Shown: positions 50,162 through 63,803, counted from the stretch's first letter. The stretch: DNA of 64,000 bases from Rhabditophanes sp. KR3021 (GCA_963281155.1 CAUJLY010000003.1:5208001-5272000), one strand, 5' to 3'. Notes: a model not told the origin generated them from the letters alone. Numbers and translations: made by a program.

Positions 50162-52298
50162 TTACATTCTCCACCAGGACATTCCGTATCTGATGTGTTG
50201 GTAGTCTGGCCAGGCTTCGGTTTTACCAACTCCGGCAGCTGCAAAGTCACGATCGTAGATGTTTCTAGAGACGGCGTCACGAATGGTGGCAGCATCGAGA
50301 GAATCAATTTTCTTGGCCAAATCTCCGAGTTGTTCGATTTCTCCTGTATTCAAAAGGTCCTTGGCGTTCTTTTCAGCGAGTCCAAGACTGGATCCATAAG
50401 ATGAGTAAAGCTGAGTTTTGAAGGCTTGCTTGACACGGGTGAAATCGTCGTCTGTTGCAGAGGTAGCCAATCTTTTCCATTCTCTTTGGACGAGTCTGGT
50501 GGCGTTGGTGATGTCGTCTAAGTTGTGGCCGGCATGGACAAAGTAGAATCCGAACAAACCTGTAACATCATAATTAGATGTTGGATAAGGCTTTTCATTT
50601 TGTATCTTAGCTCAGGCTATTTACGTGCATATTAAAATCAAATTTAACGTAATTTACTTAATATAGAAAAGTTTCAGTGACTCAAAATTCATCTAAGAAG
50701 ATGAAATGCGGAACTTTATAAATAACCTTTGCTACACTTTAAATTAAAAGGAAGGATTTATGCATGCTTGGGTTGGGATTTTTATGTCAGTGAAGTCCAA
50801 ATTAACTCCAATCTTTTTGCCTATTGCTGATGGTAGTGTGTTAGTATTAGACATGGATCCACAACCAAACTAGGGAGTTGCCCAACTGATTCTCAATGAC
50901 TTCTCAAAATGTGGCCATTCAGAGCACACTATAAAATATTAGTATGCATTTTAGGTTAGATATTATTACCCAAGTCATAAACATAATATACTATATATAA
51001 TCTAAGGATAGTTAGTAATTAGAGTAATAGTGAATAAACACTCTTATTGGCCAACCTAATTTAGCACACTCAGCGACAAAAATAAGTAGGTGGGCTTCTG
51101 AGGTAGACTACTTGGAGGTAAAGCTAATATACAGAGAACTATTACTGAACCACTGATTGCTAGCGTGGAAAGGAAAAATGCCCTTTGTGTTTTACACGTT
51201 TAATATTTTTTAATTTGGATTACCAGTGTCACGGTAGTTGATGTTGAAGGATTGGTAAAGGTGGAGGTCGTGTTGAGTGGACATCTTTTGCAAGAGGGTT
51301 GATGGAGCGTTTTGAGAGGTTCCGTGAGTTTTATCCCATTGACCTACACAGGCGGAGGCAATAGCAAGTGGAAGGGCATCTTTGTGTCCGGCACCTACTC
51401 CTTCAACGGCGAAAGCACCATACATATAAGGATAGGCATCATCACGATAGATAAATTCAGATCCTGTAAAACGAGTTCCGGCAATAGTTGGGATTTCACG
51501 CTTGTAGTCATTAGTCAAGTCTCCGAAGTGTTTCTCTGAAAGACCAAGGATCTTGTCAGTGCTGGCTCCTCCAACGGCAGAGATAACCATACGAGCAGGC
51601 TTGTAATGGTCATCCAAGAAGTTGAGGATATCCTTGCGAGTTAGGCCTTCAATAGATCCAGTCTTTCCAAGAACACTCTTGGCAAGTGGAGTTCCTTGGA
51701 AAGCAGCAGCATGCAAATTGTCAAAGACAACTTCTTCATAGTTGCTTTCGGCTTCTCCTAACTTGTTAATGAGGACAAGCTTTTCTTTTTCGATTGCAGA
51801 TTCTTCGAACTTAGAATTTCTAAGAACATCGGCCAAGATTTCAACGACTTGGTCGACCTTATCGGTGGGTCCTTGGGCGAAATAAGCAGTGTGCTCTCTA
51901 GTTGTTACGGAAGAAAGTCTAGCCCCGATTTTGCCAAGTTCAGCTTCAAGTTTACCTTGGGTTCTCTTGTTGGTTCCTTTGTAGAGGAGATGTTCGGTGA
52001 GATGGGCGACTCCATTGTTGTGTTCGTCTTCATATCTTGATCCTGAGTCGATCCAAACACCTACGGTGGTGGTTGGACGTTCATTGTTATGAACGGCAAC
52101 CTTAAGTCCGTTCTTGAGAGAAGTAGATTCTGTTTGTGGACCAGAAGCAAGGACTTCAGTAGAGTTTTGTGCGAAAGCAGACTAAAGACAAATATTTAAA
52201 ATGTGCGAATCAATCGAGTATGTAACATAATCATTAAAACTTACAGCGTTTCTAACACCAAGAAATTGTTTAGAATTAGCAATAAATCTAAGAGCCAT
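50162..52298 (-). CDS. ucr-1: Cytochrome bc1 complex core protein 1 (UQCRC1)
   Basis: Matrix-side core subunit of mitochondrial complex III, related to the beta subunit of the mitochondrial processing peptidase. Exons 52298-52245, 52181-51224 and 50559-50162 join in frame, giving 469 residues; intron 2 is 664 bases. The start MALRFIANSKQFLGVRNA is a likely mitochondrial presequence. The M16 core is clear: VGVWIDSGSRYEDEHNNGVA, HLTEHLLYKGTNKRTQGKL, TREHTAYFAQG, ILADVLRNSKFEESAIE, DNLHAAAFQGTPLAKSV, ARMVISAVGG. The end IRYGMSWWRM is typical of core 1, not of the peptidase. It keeps an intact H-x-x-E-H motif (HLTEH), which most animal core 1 proteins have lost. Strong sequence constraint and high codon quality suggest an abundant protein. 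Divergent from SET-2, about 600 bases apart. Confidence 0.9.
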
Positions 52299-52904
52299 TA
52301 TTTTCAGAACGTAACCTTAAACGTACCCTGAAACAAATTAATTAATCAAACAGTTAATTTAGGCCTAAAAACCATTGCTTGGGCAGGAGATTTGTGACAT
52401 TTAATTAGGACCAATACATTCTACTCCAATTGTACAGCACTAATTGTCGTTACAAGAACATCAACCAGAAGTTCTCGTATAGATAAGCGAGTCGAATAGA
52501 GACACCGTGTGGGAACAAATAAATTATGATGGTGTCATGTATACTCAAATCCCTGGATTCGCTCTATTTTTAGCCAATTTTCTCGATGTCGTTAGGGAAA
52601 TGTTTATAATTCTAGGATAGACCACAAGATAATTAAAATGTGCTAAAATGTCCTCTTATCAGTTAATTTGAGTTAATTTAGTATTGATGGATCAGATGCT
52701 TAATTGGGATATTTGCATCGGCCCAGACCAAAACTATCTATCTGCTTTATTTATGTTGCGTATTCCTGTATATCGTCTCATTTAACGCGTATTTTACCTT
52801 AATTTAATTTAAATACCATTTTAGATATCATTTTGCCCGATAGCAAATAGACAATAATTTGTTTATTGTATAATTTATTTACCAACATAATTCACGGGTA
52901 ATTG
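52299..52904. promoter_or_regulatory. Shared upstream region of the divergent ucr-1 and set-2 genes
   Basis: About 600 bases between two start codons that face away from each other, so both promoters should be here. AT-rich; no specific site is claimed. Confidence 0.45.
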
Positions 52905-55900
52905 ATGGCGACTGCTGTGGTATCGTCCGAGATACTGTCAGATTCATTAACGAATAATATATTTAATCTATCCGATACACCTTCATCGATGGACATAGAT
53001 ATTAGAGCTACTAATGGCGATGGCGTTTCAAGCTCTTCTAGGCATAGATCACGGAATGATTCAAGTCGAAACGATTCAAGTCGAAATGACTCTAGTCGAA
53101 ATGATTCAAATCGCAATGATTCAAACAGAACTGATTCCGTCAGAAATGATTCTAACCGCAGTGTTCCTAGCCGAAGTGACTCCCGTAATGACTCTAGACC
53201 TTCTACTAGTAAGGAAGGAAATTATGTAATGCTAAAAAGTAAATGCAAAGAGGGGAACGGGAAACCTATGACAGTTAAAAGAATAAATGGAGTTTGCAAG
53301 AATGACTCTAGTTTGTCAATTTCTAAAGCCAGAGATCCAAGGAAAGAGCATAAAGATTTGTATGATAACCGCAAACTACCCGAAACCTGCCAAAATTATA
53401 TTTTTCCCGTAAGTTTATCATTCCAAATAATCTTTTTACTTAATTATCGGACCATTTTTTAATAACTCTACTAATTATTTTGTTGTTTAGATTACCAAAT
53501 CTTCAAATGGGCTCCCAAATTGCCTCGAAGTCTCGATATTTGATCTCAATGATAATGCAAGTGAAGACTACTTGCTTAATTTATTCAAAAATGATGATAG
53601 AGGTTATGAAATACTTGATCTAATTATTGCCTACCACCCAAAGACCAAACGACACATGAAGATGGCTGTATTGACGTTCTCAGATGACAAAGATGCTCAG
53701 GACTTTTGCGAAGAATACAACAAAAAGTCCATTCTCGGTGAAACAATTCGTTGTTGTATGGATAGGTGCGGTTTTGGAATGGCTTATGAATTCGAAAAGA
53801 TTACTGGGGAAGTTTATCCTCCTCTCAAAAGATTTAAGGACGTAGCAGATGCTGATATTCAAAAATGGAAGATGACTTGGTTTAATGAGGAATTTGAGGC
53901 TGCAAACTCGGATGTTGAAGTGTCCTCTGGTTTACGGGCTAAATCAGTAGAAAAGGCAAAAACTATTTCTCCAATAACTCCCAAAATCGTCACACCCATA
54001 AGCAGACAATACTCACCTGATCGAAAATCAAAAACTATGAAAAGAGATAACTTACCCTCCTCCCCAGATACTAAAGAAAGCTCGTCTTATCCGAAGAAAA
54101 AGAGAAGGAGATCCAAGAGTCGTGATTACAAAAGCCCCAGAAAAAGTCATTCATCCAGATCTAGCAGACCTTGCAATATTTCCTCTACTGATTCGAGTGA
54201 TTCTGATTCCGAAAAAATATACAAGAAGAATCGCATCCACAGGCGATCTGCAAGGCCAAAGAGTAGGAATGGATCTACCTCATTGAAAAGAGACAGATCT
54301 CTCTCTAGATCTAAAGATAGAACTAGAGACAGCCCACCTCCAAAGAAAATAGCATCTCAATTCACTATATCTGAGGCTCCCAAAAATTTCACCTCAATTG
54401 CGAAGCCCAAAGTTGTGGCTGCTCCGCCAGTTGGTATTGGACTTTTTCCACGCATCCACGACACTACTCAGAGTGACTTAGCATCAGCTTTAAAATCTAT
54501 ATTTCCTGAAAGTTATGCTCCAATCAAAGTAGCAACAGCTCCCTTGCCTCCACCAATTGCTCCTGCTTATTTAAAAAATGAATCTGCCGATGAGAAAGGA
54601 TTGCCATCTAATAGGTCGAAAATTTCATTTGCTCTCAATTTTACACCATCAACTAAATTATCTGAATCGCCCTCTAAACAGTCGACTGTTCCAGAATTAA
54701 CCGCCGAACAAAAGAAATTAAATGAGGCTAAAGAGAATGAAAGGAAAGAATTGAACAACATCGTTGGTATCGCAAGCAACTTAAATTCAGCGAATGATGC
54801 AAGTCTCAAAGCAATAATTGAAAAGATTCACGACACAGCCCAATCCAAAATTAATAAACGTTTCAAGATGTCGTTGTATGAAATGTTTGACCAGGAATGG
54901 AAAGTTGCTGCTGAGACAGATTCGTTAAAAACTAACTTGGTTCCTTCTGATAGTTTCAAAGATTTAACCAATATAATTGACAATGATCCTTCTACATCTG
55001 TTTTGATTATTCCCAAGCAAAAGAAATTTTGCAATTGGTCAATGCTGAAAAAGATTCCAAAAGTACAAGTTGTGACAAAGGACGCTAATTTGAAGAAAAA
55101 GAGAAAGGATGAAGAAAAAGGCACCTCGCATCATCATCACAAGGAGCCAAAAGTATCTTCACACCGGAAGAAAGAAAACGAAATTAAAGTTAAGGAAGAG
55201 ATTGTCGTACCTAAAGTTGGGGAGTTAAAAGACAATGTTGAAATGATATCAGACGATGAGGATGTGATAATTATAAAGCCTAAATCCAAAATCATAGAAT
55301 CTATTTCCTCCGATGAAGATGTGGAAACAATGGCTCCCCAGAGTGCCGTTTCTATTTCGAGTGAATCAAGTCGTCCCTCATCAGTCATGTCTTCTGAATA
55401 TTCGCACGAAGGTACATTAGAGCCTGAAATTTCCAAAGAGTGTGAAGATTATTCAGCAACTGCTTATGATGACCTTCCTTTCGACGATTTTGTTGAAACA
55501 ATGTTGAATTCGGAACTAGAAGAAGATGATACGCGTAGATTTGAGATATTGAATCTGTTCAGCCCAGCAAAACAAAGTGTTCCCATTGAAAAGCGTCGTC
55601 CTGCTACAATTGCTGAGAAAAATAAAATGATCTACAAATTCAAAAGAGGATATGCCGATGAGTCCGATAGGCTTCTTTTGCATGATGTATTAAATGATGA
55701 TGAGTATGAGGATGTGTTGTTAGCTCTAAAATCTCTAAATGTCGAGACAACATTCACTGCAGCTCCTGTCTCGCATGAATCACCGGAATCATTGACACGT
55801 GCTCTGAAGTATAACAATCAAATATACTTTTACAACGATTCAAGCATGGGGAATGTCGCTCCAACTTCATCGGGATGCTCAAGGTGCAGTCAATACAAGA

Positions 55901-56535
55901 GACGAGAGAAGAAATATAGGACTCTGATTAGGCAGCACGACAATGAAGTAAACAATGCTCTTCATCGAACAGAAATTTCCAAAGAAGATGAATCGGCTCA
56001 GTTGTATGAAAAGAAGAAAAACCGTGAAGAGAAGTCATATTTGAGACATGTTCCTAGTGGAGCTGGTAATACAGTAGAAGCTGCAACAATGAATCAATTG
56101 AAATACCGAAAAAAGTTAATTCAATTTAAGAAATCTACTATCCATGGATATGGTCTTTTTGCTTTAGAAGATATTTTCCCCGATGAGATGATTATCGAGT
56201 ATGTAGGACAGAAGGTTCGTTCAAATGTGAGTGATGTAAGAGAGAAAGCCTACGAGAAAAGAGGAATGGGATCTTCCTACCTGTTTAGGGTAGATGAACA
56301 AGTCGTCATTGACGCCACACTAACAGGCAACGTAGCCAGATTTATTAATCACTGCTGCGTTCCTAATTGCTATGCCAAAGTCATTACTGTCGACAAAGAT
56401 CCTCGAATTGTAATTTATTCAAAAATCCTCATCAAAAAGGGAGATGAAATAACATATGATTACAAGTTTCCCCTGGAAGATGAAAAAATCCCTTGTTTGT
56501 GTGGGCATCCTGGTTGTAGAAAATTCCTCAATTAA
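52905..56535 (+). CDS. set-2: SET1/COMPASS histone H3K4 methyltransferase
   Basis: Nuclear enzyme that methylates histone H3 lysine 4 within COMPASS. Exons 52905-53408 and 53491-56535 join in phase 0 (CCC|GTAAGT, TTTAG|ATT) over 82 bases, giving 1182 residues. An Arg/Asn/Asp/Ser repeat ([15 protein letters not shown], about eight 5-residue units) lies at about residues 45-90. An RRM-like domain follows the junction ([39 protein letters not shown]). The middle is basic, Ser-rich and disordered. The C-terminal SET domain has [48 protein letters not shown] and a post-SET cysteine cluster [13 protein letters not shown] at the very end. Order and end match SET1/SETD1 (C. elegans SET-2) and not MLL, which would carry PHD fingers. 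Confidence 0.93.
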
Positions 56536-56639
56536 AGCTTTCCTAGTTTAATTTTTGCTATAAATGTTTTTATATTAATAAATATTTCGTATGAATATAA
56601 ATAAAAATGTTCGTTTTTGAATTCTCGTTTTTTATCAAC

Positions 56640-57960
56640 TTATTTCAAATCGAATTCATTGACTAATAATAAGCCTGTTAAATTTTGTTCAAGATATCGT
56701 CTAATATCAAGATGTTTTAATAAGGGTTTTAAGTTAAGACAATTGCATCCTTCAAATTCCTTTGAGGTTGCTTTTATATCTGTTTTCAATTCTTTCATAC
56801 TGCTGTAAGCTTCCCTAATTTATGATTATAGTAACTTATATCCATTTGAACTTAATATTAAATTCTCTACAGTATTAGAGAAAAAAACACAAATTCTTTT
56901 AAATGATTAAATAATGACATATCTTCAACATCCTCATTATTGTTTGCAATTTTAAAGTGTAAAGTCTTTAAATTAATTAATGAAGATAACCTGGTTTTGA
57001 TACAAATTAATTGCCCACGACTGAAATTATTCAACTTCTTTTGAGTAGGAGAATTTTTAATAAAAGAGTAATAAGTTTCATTATTATTTAGATTATATTC
57101 TTGTATTGTTGTTGATTCTTAACTGTTGTTAAATAATAAAAGGAGTTACTATTTGTGTTTGTTACTTGTGGTCAAGCTTGAGTTCAATCGGCCATAGACA
57201 ATCGTATTAGATTTTTATTAAAGTTATTATTTGTTTTAAACTCATGATGTTTTCAAATGAAGTTGAATCCAGCATTATTTAAAAAAATCTATTCCAATAA
57301 AATGAACATAATATATGTTGATCGTCGTGTGGGAATCCTGGTTTTATAAATTCGAAAGAACTATCGCCATTTGAAATATTGTACATCTTAATGCAATCTT
57401 CCCTTCTATTTTTTCTAAATATTTCCTCATAATTTGAATACATTCGAGTTTAGTTTTTCAAGAGCTTTAGTAAATCTTTGATTATAACTATCTTTCATTG
57501 GATAACGAAGCAAAATATTTAGATATAGACGTTTGAAATTTCTAAATCTGACTTTTAAACAGATTTTACACATTTCTCAATATTCTAGTATTTCTAAATG
57601 AAGGTGGAATATTGGAGTTTGAAATTCAATATTTTCAATTGCTTTTTATTTTAAACACCACATAAAATTAATGATTCTTTGATTATTCTTCATATATAGA
57701 GGATTCTAATTGTGCCGATAAATATATGAACCTAGATAATGTACATCAATATCATAATGAGGTTCTAAAAAAATGTAATTTCTTTTTAATTTTGAAGTCC
57801 GCTAAGAAAATGATTAACCATTAAAATTAAAACTCGATTCGTTTCTTCAATTCTATCAAACAAATATGGCCAATATAAACTTGTTGTAAGAATTGCACTA
57901 TACTTGGATTTTGGTTAAATTTCCTTCCAATGATTTATAATATTAATGAACAAGCACTGT
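56640..57960 (-). pseudogene. Decayed coding region, LRR-like, possibly nematode F-box type
   Basis: Minus-strand pieces with coding character but broken frames. In order: YWPYLFDRIEETNRVLILMV (about 57900-57800), EFQTPIFHLHLEILEY then stop, RFRNFKRLYLNILLRYPMKD (about 57545), MYSNYEEIFRKNRREDCIKM (about 57450), LICIKTRLSSLINLKTLHFK with LFNHLKEFVFF (about 57020-56900), and LNLKPLLKHLDIRRYLEQ (about 56740-56680). The Leu-rich spacing in the last two pieces looks like leucine-rich repeats, and HLHLEILEY recalls an F-box start. No single intact frame exceeds about 60 codons. Family is a guess; decay is clear. Confidence 0.45.
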
Positions 57961-58133
57961 TCTTTACTCATCAAGGCGTTTTTACTTTACAGCCAAAGCA
58001 ATAATTATGTCAAAAAAATTTATTAGAATAGGTATATATAGCCTTTTGGTCAAATAGATTATAAAAGAAATAATTTAAAAACGTTATATTTCATAGTCTA
58101 TTGCACAGCATTTTTGGTTATTTACAAATTGTC

Positions 58134-61100
58134 TCAAGTATTATGATGGACTTCCTCGACTGCAGCCGATAAACTTAGGAATACCTGTTCAAGTGAATTT
58201 TGGGTGATGAAAAAGTCGCGAATTGAAGGCTTCTCTTCCATTGAGAAAAGCATTGGGGCAGGTTCATTAATTGGTGATGATTGCGGCGATTTGATACCGC
58301 GTGATGGAAATTCTTGATTCAATTTTTCCATGTACCGATAAACGTATCCCCATGTTTTCACCGAGCTCTTTGGCACTTTCCATTGCAAAGAATTGCTTGC
58401 TACATGTATATCAGCAGGTGCACAACCCAAATCGTTGGTTAATTTAGTATCAATCTCCCCAAAAGTTACTACTGATGGATTGTCTAGTACAATTTCTAAG
58501 ATATAGTCTGCACCATACCTTGATTTGAGGTGTTGACTGGTACCAATGTGGATTAGCTTCCCTTTGTTAATAAATGCGATTTTCGAACATAATGCTTCAA
58601 CTTCATCCATAGAATGACTGGTTAAGAGAATAGCTTGTTGTTGAGAACGAACGGCAACTAAGAAGTTCCAGATAGATCTGCGTGATTTTGGGTCAATCTA
58701 AAAATTATGAGTAAATGTATTCAATCAATTATGCAACTTACTCCAGCAGTGGGTTCATCTAAAAAGATCATTCCCGAGTTAGCTATCACAGCGATTGATA
58801 GTGAAATTTTGCGTTTCTGTCCTCCACTAAGATACTTTATTTGTTTGTTTCGACTGCTTTCCATATCTACACTCTGAATAGATTTTTGAGCTCTATCAAC
58901 ATAATTTTTGAAGCCATTAATCTGAGTGAGCACTGTCAAGGTTTCACTCGGAGTTAGGTCGGGGAGCATTGCATCGAATTGCGGACAATACCCTATTGTT
59001 GGTGAGTCTAAGACATTTCTACCTAGGATCTTTGCAGTTCCTGTCGTTGCTAAGTCAGTTCCGGTAGTTATATTGAAAGTCGTTGTTTTTCCTGAGCCAT
59101 TAACCCCGAGCAGCCCGCAGCAATCGCCTTTCTTGATCCCAAATGTCAAGTTATCCACTGCCTTCAATTTACCATAATACTTATTCAAGTCTCTAACAAC
59201 CAAAGCCAAATCATTTTCGTTTTCATTTTCCAGCCAGCTAACTTCATTTCTCACATCATTATCATTGGAAATGACGGATTCGTTATGCATATCGATACGG
59301 TAAATACGTGCATATATGCAATTCCATACCTCATTAAACAGAATTTCAATTTTCTTCCATTGAATGATAAAGAGGACAAATGTATAGATTAGACCGGAAA
59401 TCAAAAGTGTAACTAGCATCTTGCCGATTCCATTTTCCCAATCGTAAATACCTTCAGCGTCCTTCAATTTGCTTAGTGAAATCATTCCTTTGGCAATTGT
59501 GTAGGAGGGCAGAAGCAAATTAATTATATTGGTTGTAAATGGTCCAAATGCGGATGGTGAAAATAATTGAACTAATCCGAGTGTGAGGTAAGCAATTGCA
59601 GGAGCTATTAATTGAACTATGATCATGAGAACATAAGCTTTGGTTGGAGTTCCAAATAAGAAGGATAGGCAGAAGACGAATGGTAGGACGGAGAAGAAAT
59701 AAGCCAGCCATAAGATAAGCAATGCACACAGTTGATTCTGGTAAACTCCCACTATCAAAATCGCGATCAAGTAGAAAAGGCATAAAAACAAGTATGCTAT
59801 CAAGTCAAATGCAATAAATCCAGTCCAGTACGTTACGAGAGACAATTTGGTCAGTAATTGTTGGTGCTTGAATTTATAACGACGTTCATCTACCAAAATG
59901 TTCACAAATGAACATATCAACAAGTTAAAGGAAATAAAGATAAATGGAATTGTAAGAGTTGCTTTCATTTCCGTTGTTGGAATAAAATTCATGGAAGGAA
60001 AGACTATTGTGAGAGATGTCTTAATTTGATTGTAGTCTTTGCGTAGAAGAACATTGAAGAACGTATTGACAGCCATAAAAACCGAATGGTAAGCATTTCC
60101 ATTGAAGAGCATACTAATGTTTACACCCACATTTACAGTTCCAATTCCGAATGGTGGTTCCACAAGAGCTTTACTGATCAAATAGTCTGATATGTTCTCG
60201 TTTGGCGGTCTTTTAATGACATTAAATCCCTTGAATGAATTATAATACTCGCCGAATCTTTGTAACGTATCATCTTTTCCTCCAGACAAATCTTGCATTG
60301 GGACTTTGATAGGTGCTAATTCGCCTGGACTGGAACTAATAACACGATCCTTGAAACCCCAATCTCCAGACTTGTACATGAATAATTGCAGCATTACAAA
60401 TACCAACAAAACGAAGATTATTTGAGGAAGGACGGCCATCCAGTTGTATTTGTAATAATAAAGTTGTTTCTTAAAAAGACCCTTCATTTGTTGCCAAAGC
60501 AAGCAGCATCCACTGAATTTGCCTTTAACATCATCGTCACAAAGTAAAGTAGCATAGCCATTGGCTGCATCAGTTTGATCCATATTTTCTACCTCATCAT
60601 CCTTAGTAGCGATTTCAGAGGCTTTTAGAAAAACTTGTTCAAGTGTGTTTAAACTTAGTCCATATGAAGAAATTCCAAGTTCGTAACTCCTAGCATCAAG
60701 CATATCAAATAGTTCAGCAAATTTAAACTTCTCTTCAATTGGAAGGATGATGAAAAATTGCCCTGCATGTTCTTTTGTATCAATCTCGGCATTAGGGATA
60801 ATTTTAGTGACTTCATTCCTAATCTTTCCTTTTAATGGGTTCTCAGGATCTATTGATACGATAGTTAATTGATACCCTGTCCCATATTTCTTCTTCAAGT
60901 AAGTTGGACTAGCATCGCAAATTAAATGTCCTTTTGCCATAATCAGAATCCGATCTCCGGTAGCGTCTGCTTCATCCATATAGTGAGTAGACAACATAAT
61001 TGCCTTTGTCTTCTTTTCTTCGTTTAAAACACTAGTGATATCTTGTCTAGCGTCAATAGACATTCCAGCAGTGCATTCATCCAACAAGATAATTTCACAA

Positions 61101-63174
61101 TCTCCACTCAAAGCCATACAAACACACAATTTTCTTAACATTCCTCCTGACAAATTTGTGCAATATTCGTAAGCTTTGTCAAAGATCTTAAGTTTCGTCA
61201 AATAACCAATTAACTGTTTATCTGAATGCTCATTTAATTCACCGCAAATGTTCTTGAATACCCCAGCTCTCAAATTTACAATAAATTTAAGTTGTTCACT
61301 GACAGTCAATTTCTCAAAAATTGGGTTGCTTTGTGGACAATAACCTATCTTTTGTCTTAAGTCTAACAAGTTTCCATAGTTGCCAAAGAGACGTTTGTCG
61401 TAGACTTGAATCGCTCCTTTAGTAGGTGCTGTAATTCCCACGAGCTAAATGTTCGAGACAGGATATTAAAAAATATGAAAAAGAAAAGAAAATTTACCAT
61501 TGAGAAAATAGTACTCTTCCCTGCACCATTATGTCCAAGAAGTACGGTGATCTTTCCCTTTTTCATTTCAAACGAGACATCATCTACAGCCGTTTCTTTA
61601 GTTGACTCCCAAACTTTGGTCAAATTATTGACTTTCAAAGGAATATCTTCATAGCTTGAGGAAATATTTTCCATTTCACGAACAGGTTCAATAGTGGACA
61701 CGTTTTCGGAAGAATCAACATTATCATAATTAACCTGTTGACACTTTTCCTTTGGTAGGTAAGTACACACAAACTCCAGAAACGTTTGCGGAGGTGAGTC
61801 ATCCCGTGGAAACATTGCATCAAGCATTAGAGTCAAAAACAACATTAAATAACCATCAAACAACATCATAAAGATTGCATTTCCGATTGAAAAGTATTGC
61901 GTGTCTGTGTAGAAAATACTCCAAAAGCTGAGTGGCTTAGAAGATGCCTCAGCATCAATAATCGCCTTGATAGCATAATTGAACGCAGCATTGATGTTCA
62001 GAGCACATAAGAAACACTTTAGGACGTTAATTCGTTTGGCAAGGAATAGTGCTACATTTGCGACCAACACAAGAGCTCCCCATGTGATGAGGGAAACGTA
62101 AATGCCGGTTGTTGTTGTTTTGACAAGAGATGATATCAGCATTGAGAAGGCTATTGCCCCAAAACCATAGGAAATGATGACAACGTAAAAGAGTAGGACT
62201 GAAGTTTCTTCAAGAATCACCAAAATTGGTATACTTAAAATGACGATGACAAAAGTTATCTTGATGAATGAGAGGATGAAGTTGGAGAGGTACCAAGCCA
62301 GTGGCTTTACTCCATTGACTTGAAGGTAAGCTTTCATTTTGGTTTCCTTTTCACTGACAATTTCACGCACTGAATGAATTATCATAATCAGGAAGGACAT
62401 TGACCAGATTGCTGGAATGAACGCAAGAAACAATAATAGATTGTTTGTTAAGTATCTTGGTAAGGGAACTCTTTGAAGCTTCAACAAAGGTAATTTGACT
62501 TCAGGTGTAAATTTGGATGAATAAATGTTATTCAAGGCATACTGAAAAGTCAAAATGCCGTCATTCCAATATTTAGGCTCTTTGGGAATGGGAAACAGGT
62601 CCGAGGATCTAGAAAACACTCCTTCTTCGGGCCATTGCTCCTTAGTCCTCCAATCTGTGTCACGATCACTAAGATGCACAAACTTGTAATCCAGGCCTTT
62701 TTGATCTATTTGATTGAAATAGATGGCAGCTACGTACTTGCTGCAATATACGTTAGATTGTTCTTTTGACGTAGACTTTAATTCTTCACTTATTTCTTCC
62801 TCGGATCTCATTTGAAGTAGCTTTATCTTTTTGGGGTACATTTTTTCGAAGTGTTTAAGCATGTAATCAATGTTGTCAAATGAAATACTTGAATTATAAG
62901 CATACATCACAATAGCTCGATTCTTATCATAGCATCCATTCCAAATACGAGCAAGAAAGGAGTTCTTACTATCAACGTCTGTTTCATTTCCAAGGATGCG
63001 TATAGCTTCAAAGGGAACTGGTTCCAGATGCTCCGTGTTAGCCAAATTAGTGATAATATTTTCGATTGGGAAAATGAGAAGCGGAAACAAGAACTCAAAT
63101 ACCAACCATAATTTTGACCTCCATAACACAATCAGATTTTTGTAGAAAAGCAGAAATACATGTGAAAAAAACAT
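58134..63174 (-). CDS. ABCA-subfamily full ABC transporter
   Basis: Lipid-type exporter or flippase with two membrane domains and two ATPase domains in the plasma or organelle membrane; nematode members include CED-7 and the ABT proteins. Exons 63174-61498, 61444-58742 and 58697-58134 join in phase 0 over 53- and 44-base introns, giving about 1647 residues, close to family size. An N-terminal membrane helix and extracellular loop lead to six helices. NBD1 has Walker A GHNGAGKST (split from the rest by an intron), signature LSGGMLRKL, Walker B IILLDECTAG and H-loop STHYMDE. The second half repeats the plan: NBD2 has GVNGSGKTTT, LSGGQKRKIS, MIFLDEPTAG and LTSHSMDE. NBD1 reads LDEC instead of LDEP, and the first extracellular loop is short. 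Start chosen at the Met just before FFSHVFLLFYKNLIVLW; the frame is open upstream to 63609. Confidence 0.93.
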
Positions 63175-63803
63175 TATTTTAACCACAAAACTGCCACAAT
63201 AACAAGCAGTATATTTTTTGTTGATACCTATAAAAATCAATCGTTTTATTAAAAGCAAACATAGAAGGGAATAAAAAATGAAGTAAATAAATAAAAGGAA
63301 CGAGGGTTGTAGTGTATATGTGATGGGTGATTCATAGATACCAGTACTATTTTGATGTCTTCCATGAGATAATATGATTAAACATCGAGGGAGAAAATGT
63401 TTAATGTAACGTAATTTAACGAAATGATATTTTATGAAATTGACACATACAATGTAATTTAATGAAATATCTGTATTTGATAACACTTTAGCAACATTAC
63501 TGTTTAAAATTATGTTACTTGCATCGATAAGCTTAAAATGGCAACAATACGGAACACATTCTGACATTCTATTTTGGACTAGTTTTGTGTATACAAATAT
63601 CATCATCAACGCAGCAGAGAGTATTGGTCAGTTGGTTCGTACCAAACACGAAGCAATTGAAAGAATAAACTATGTTCCAACACAAACTATTATAGCAAAC
63701 TTATTACGACGACACTTTTGACTTACCCGGTCAAGGCCACTTCATTTTTTGATATTTTACGTACACATTTTGACTGTCATAATATTTATTATATCAATCC
63801 AGG
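63175..63803. other. Intergenic between divergent ABCA and MogA-domain genes
   Basis: About 630 bases that should hold both promoters. The minus-strand frame is open here but reads like AT-rich non-coding sequence. Short frames on the plus strand (63512-63721) overlap it. No element claimed. Confidence 0.5.

Noticed and set aside
51097..51125. TGAGGTAG word resembling the 5' end of let-7 microRNAs
   Set aside because: Only the first eight bases match and I see no complementary arm that would fold a precursor hairpin; it lies antisense in a ucr-1 intron.
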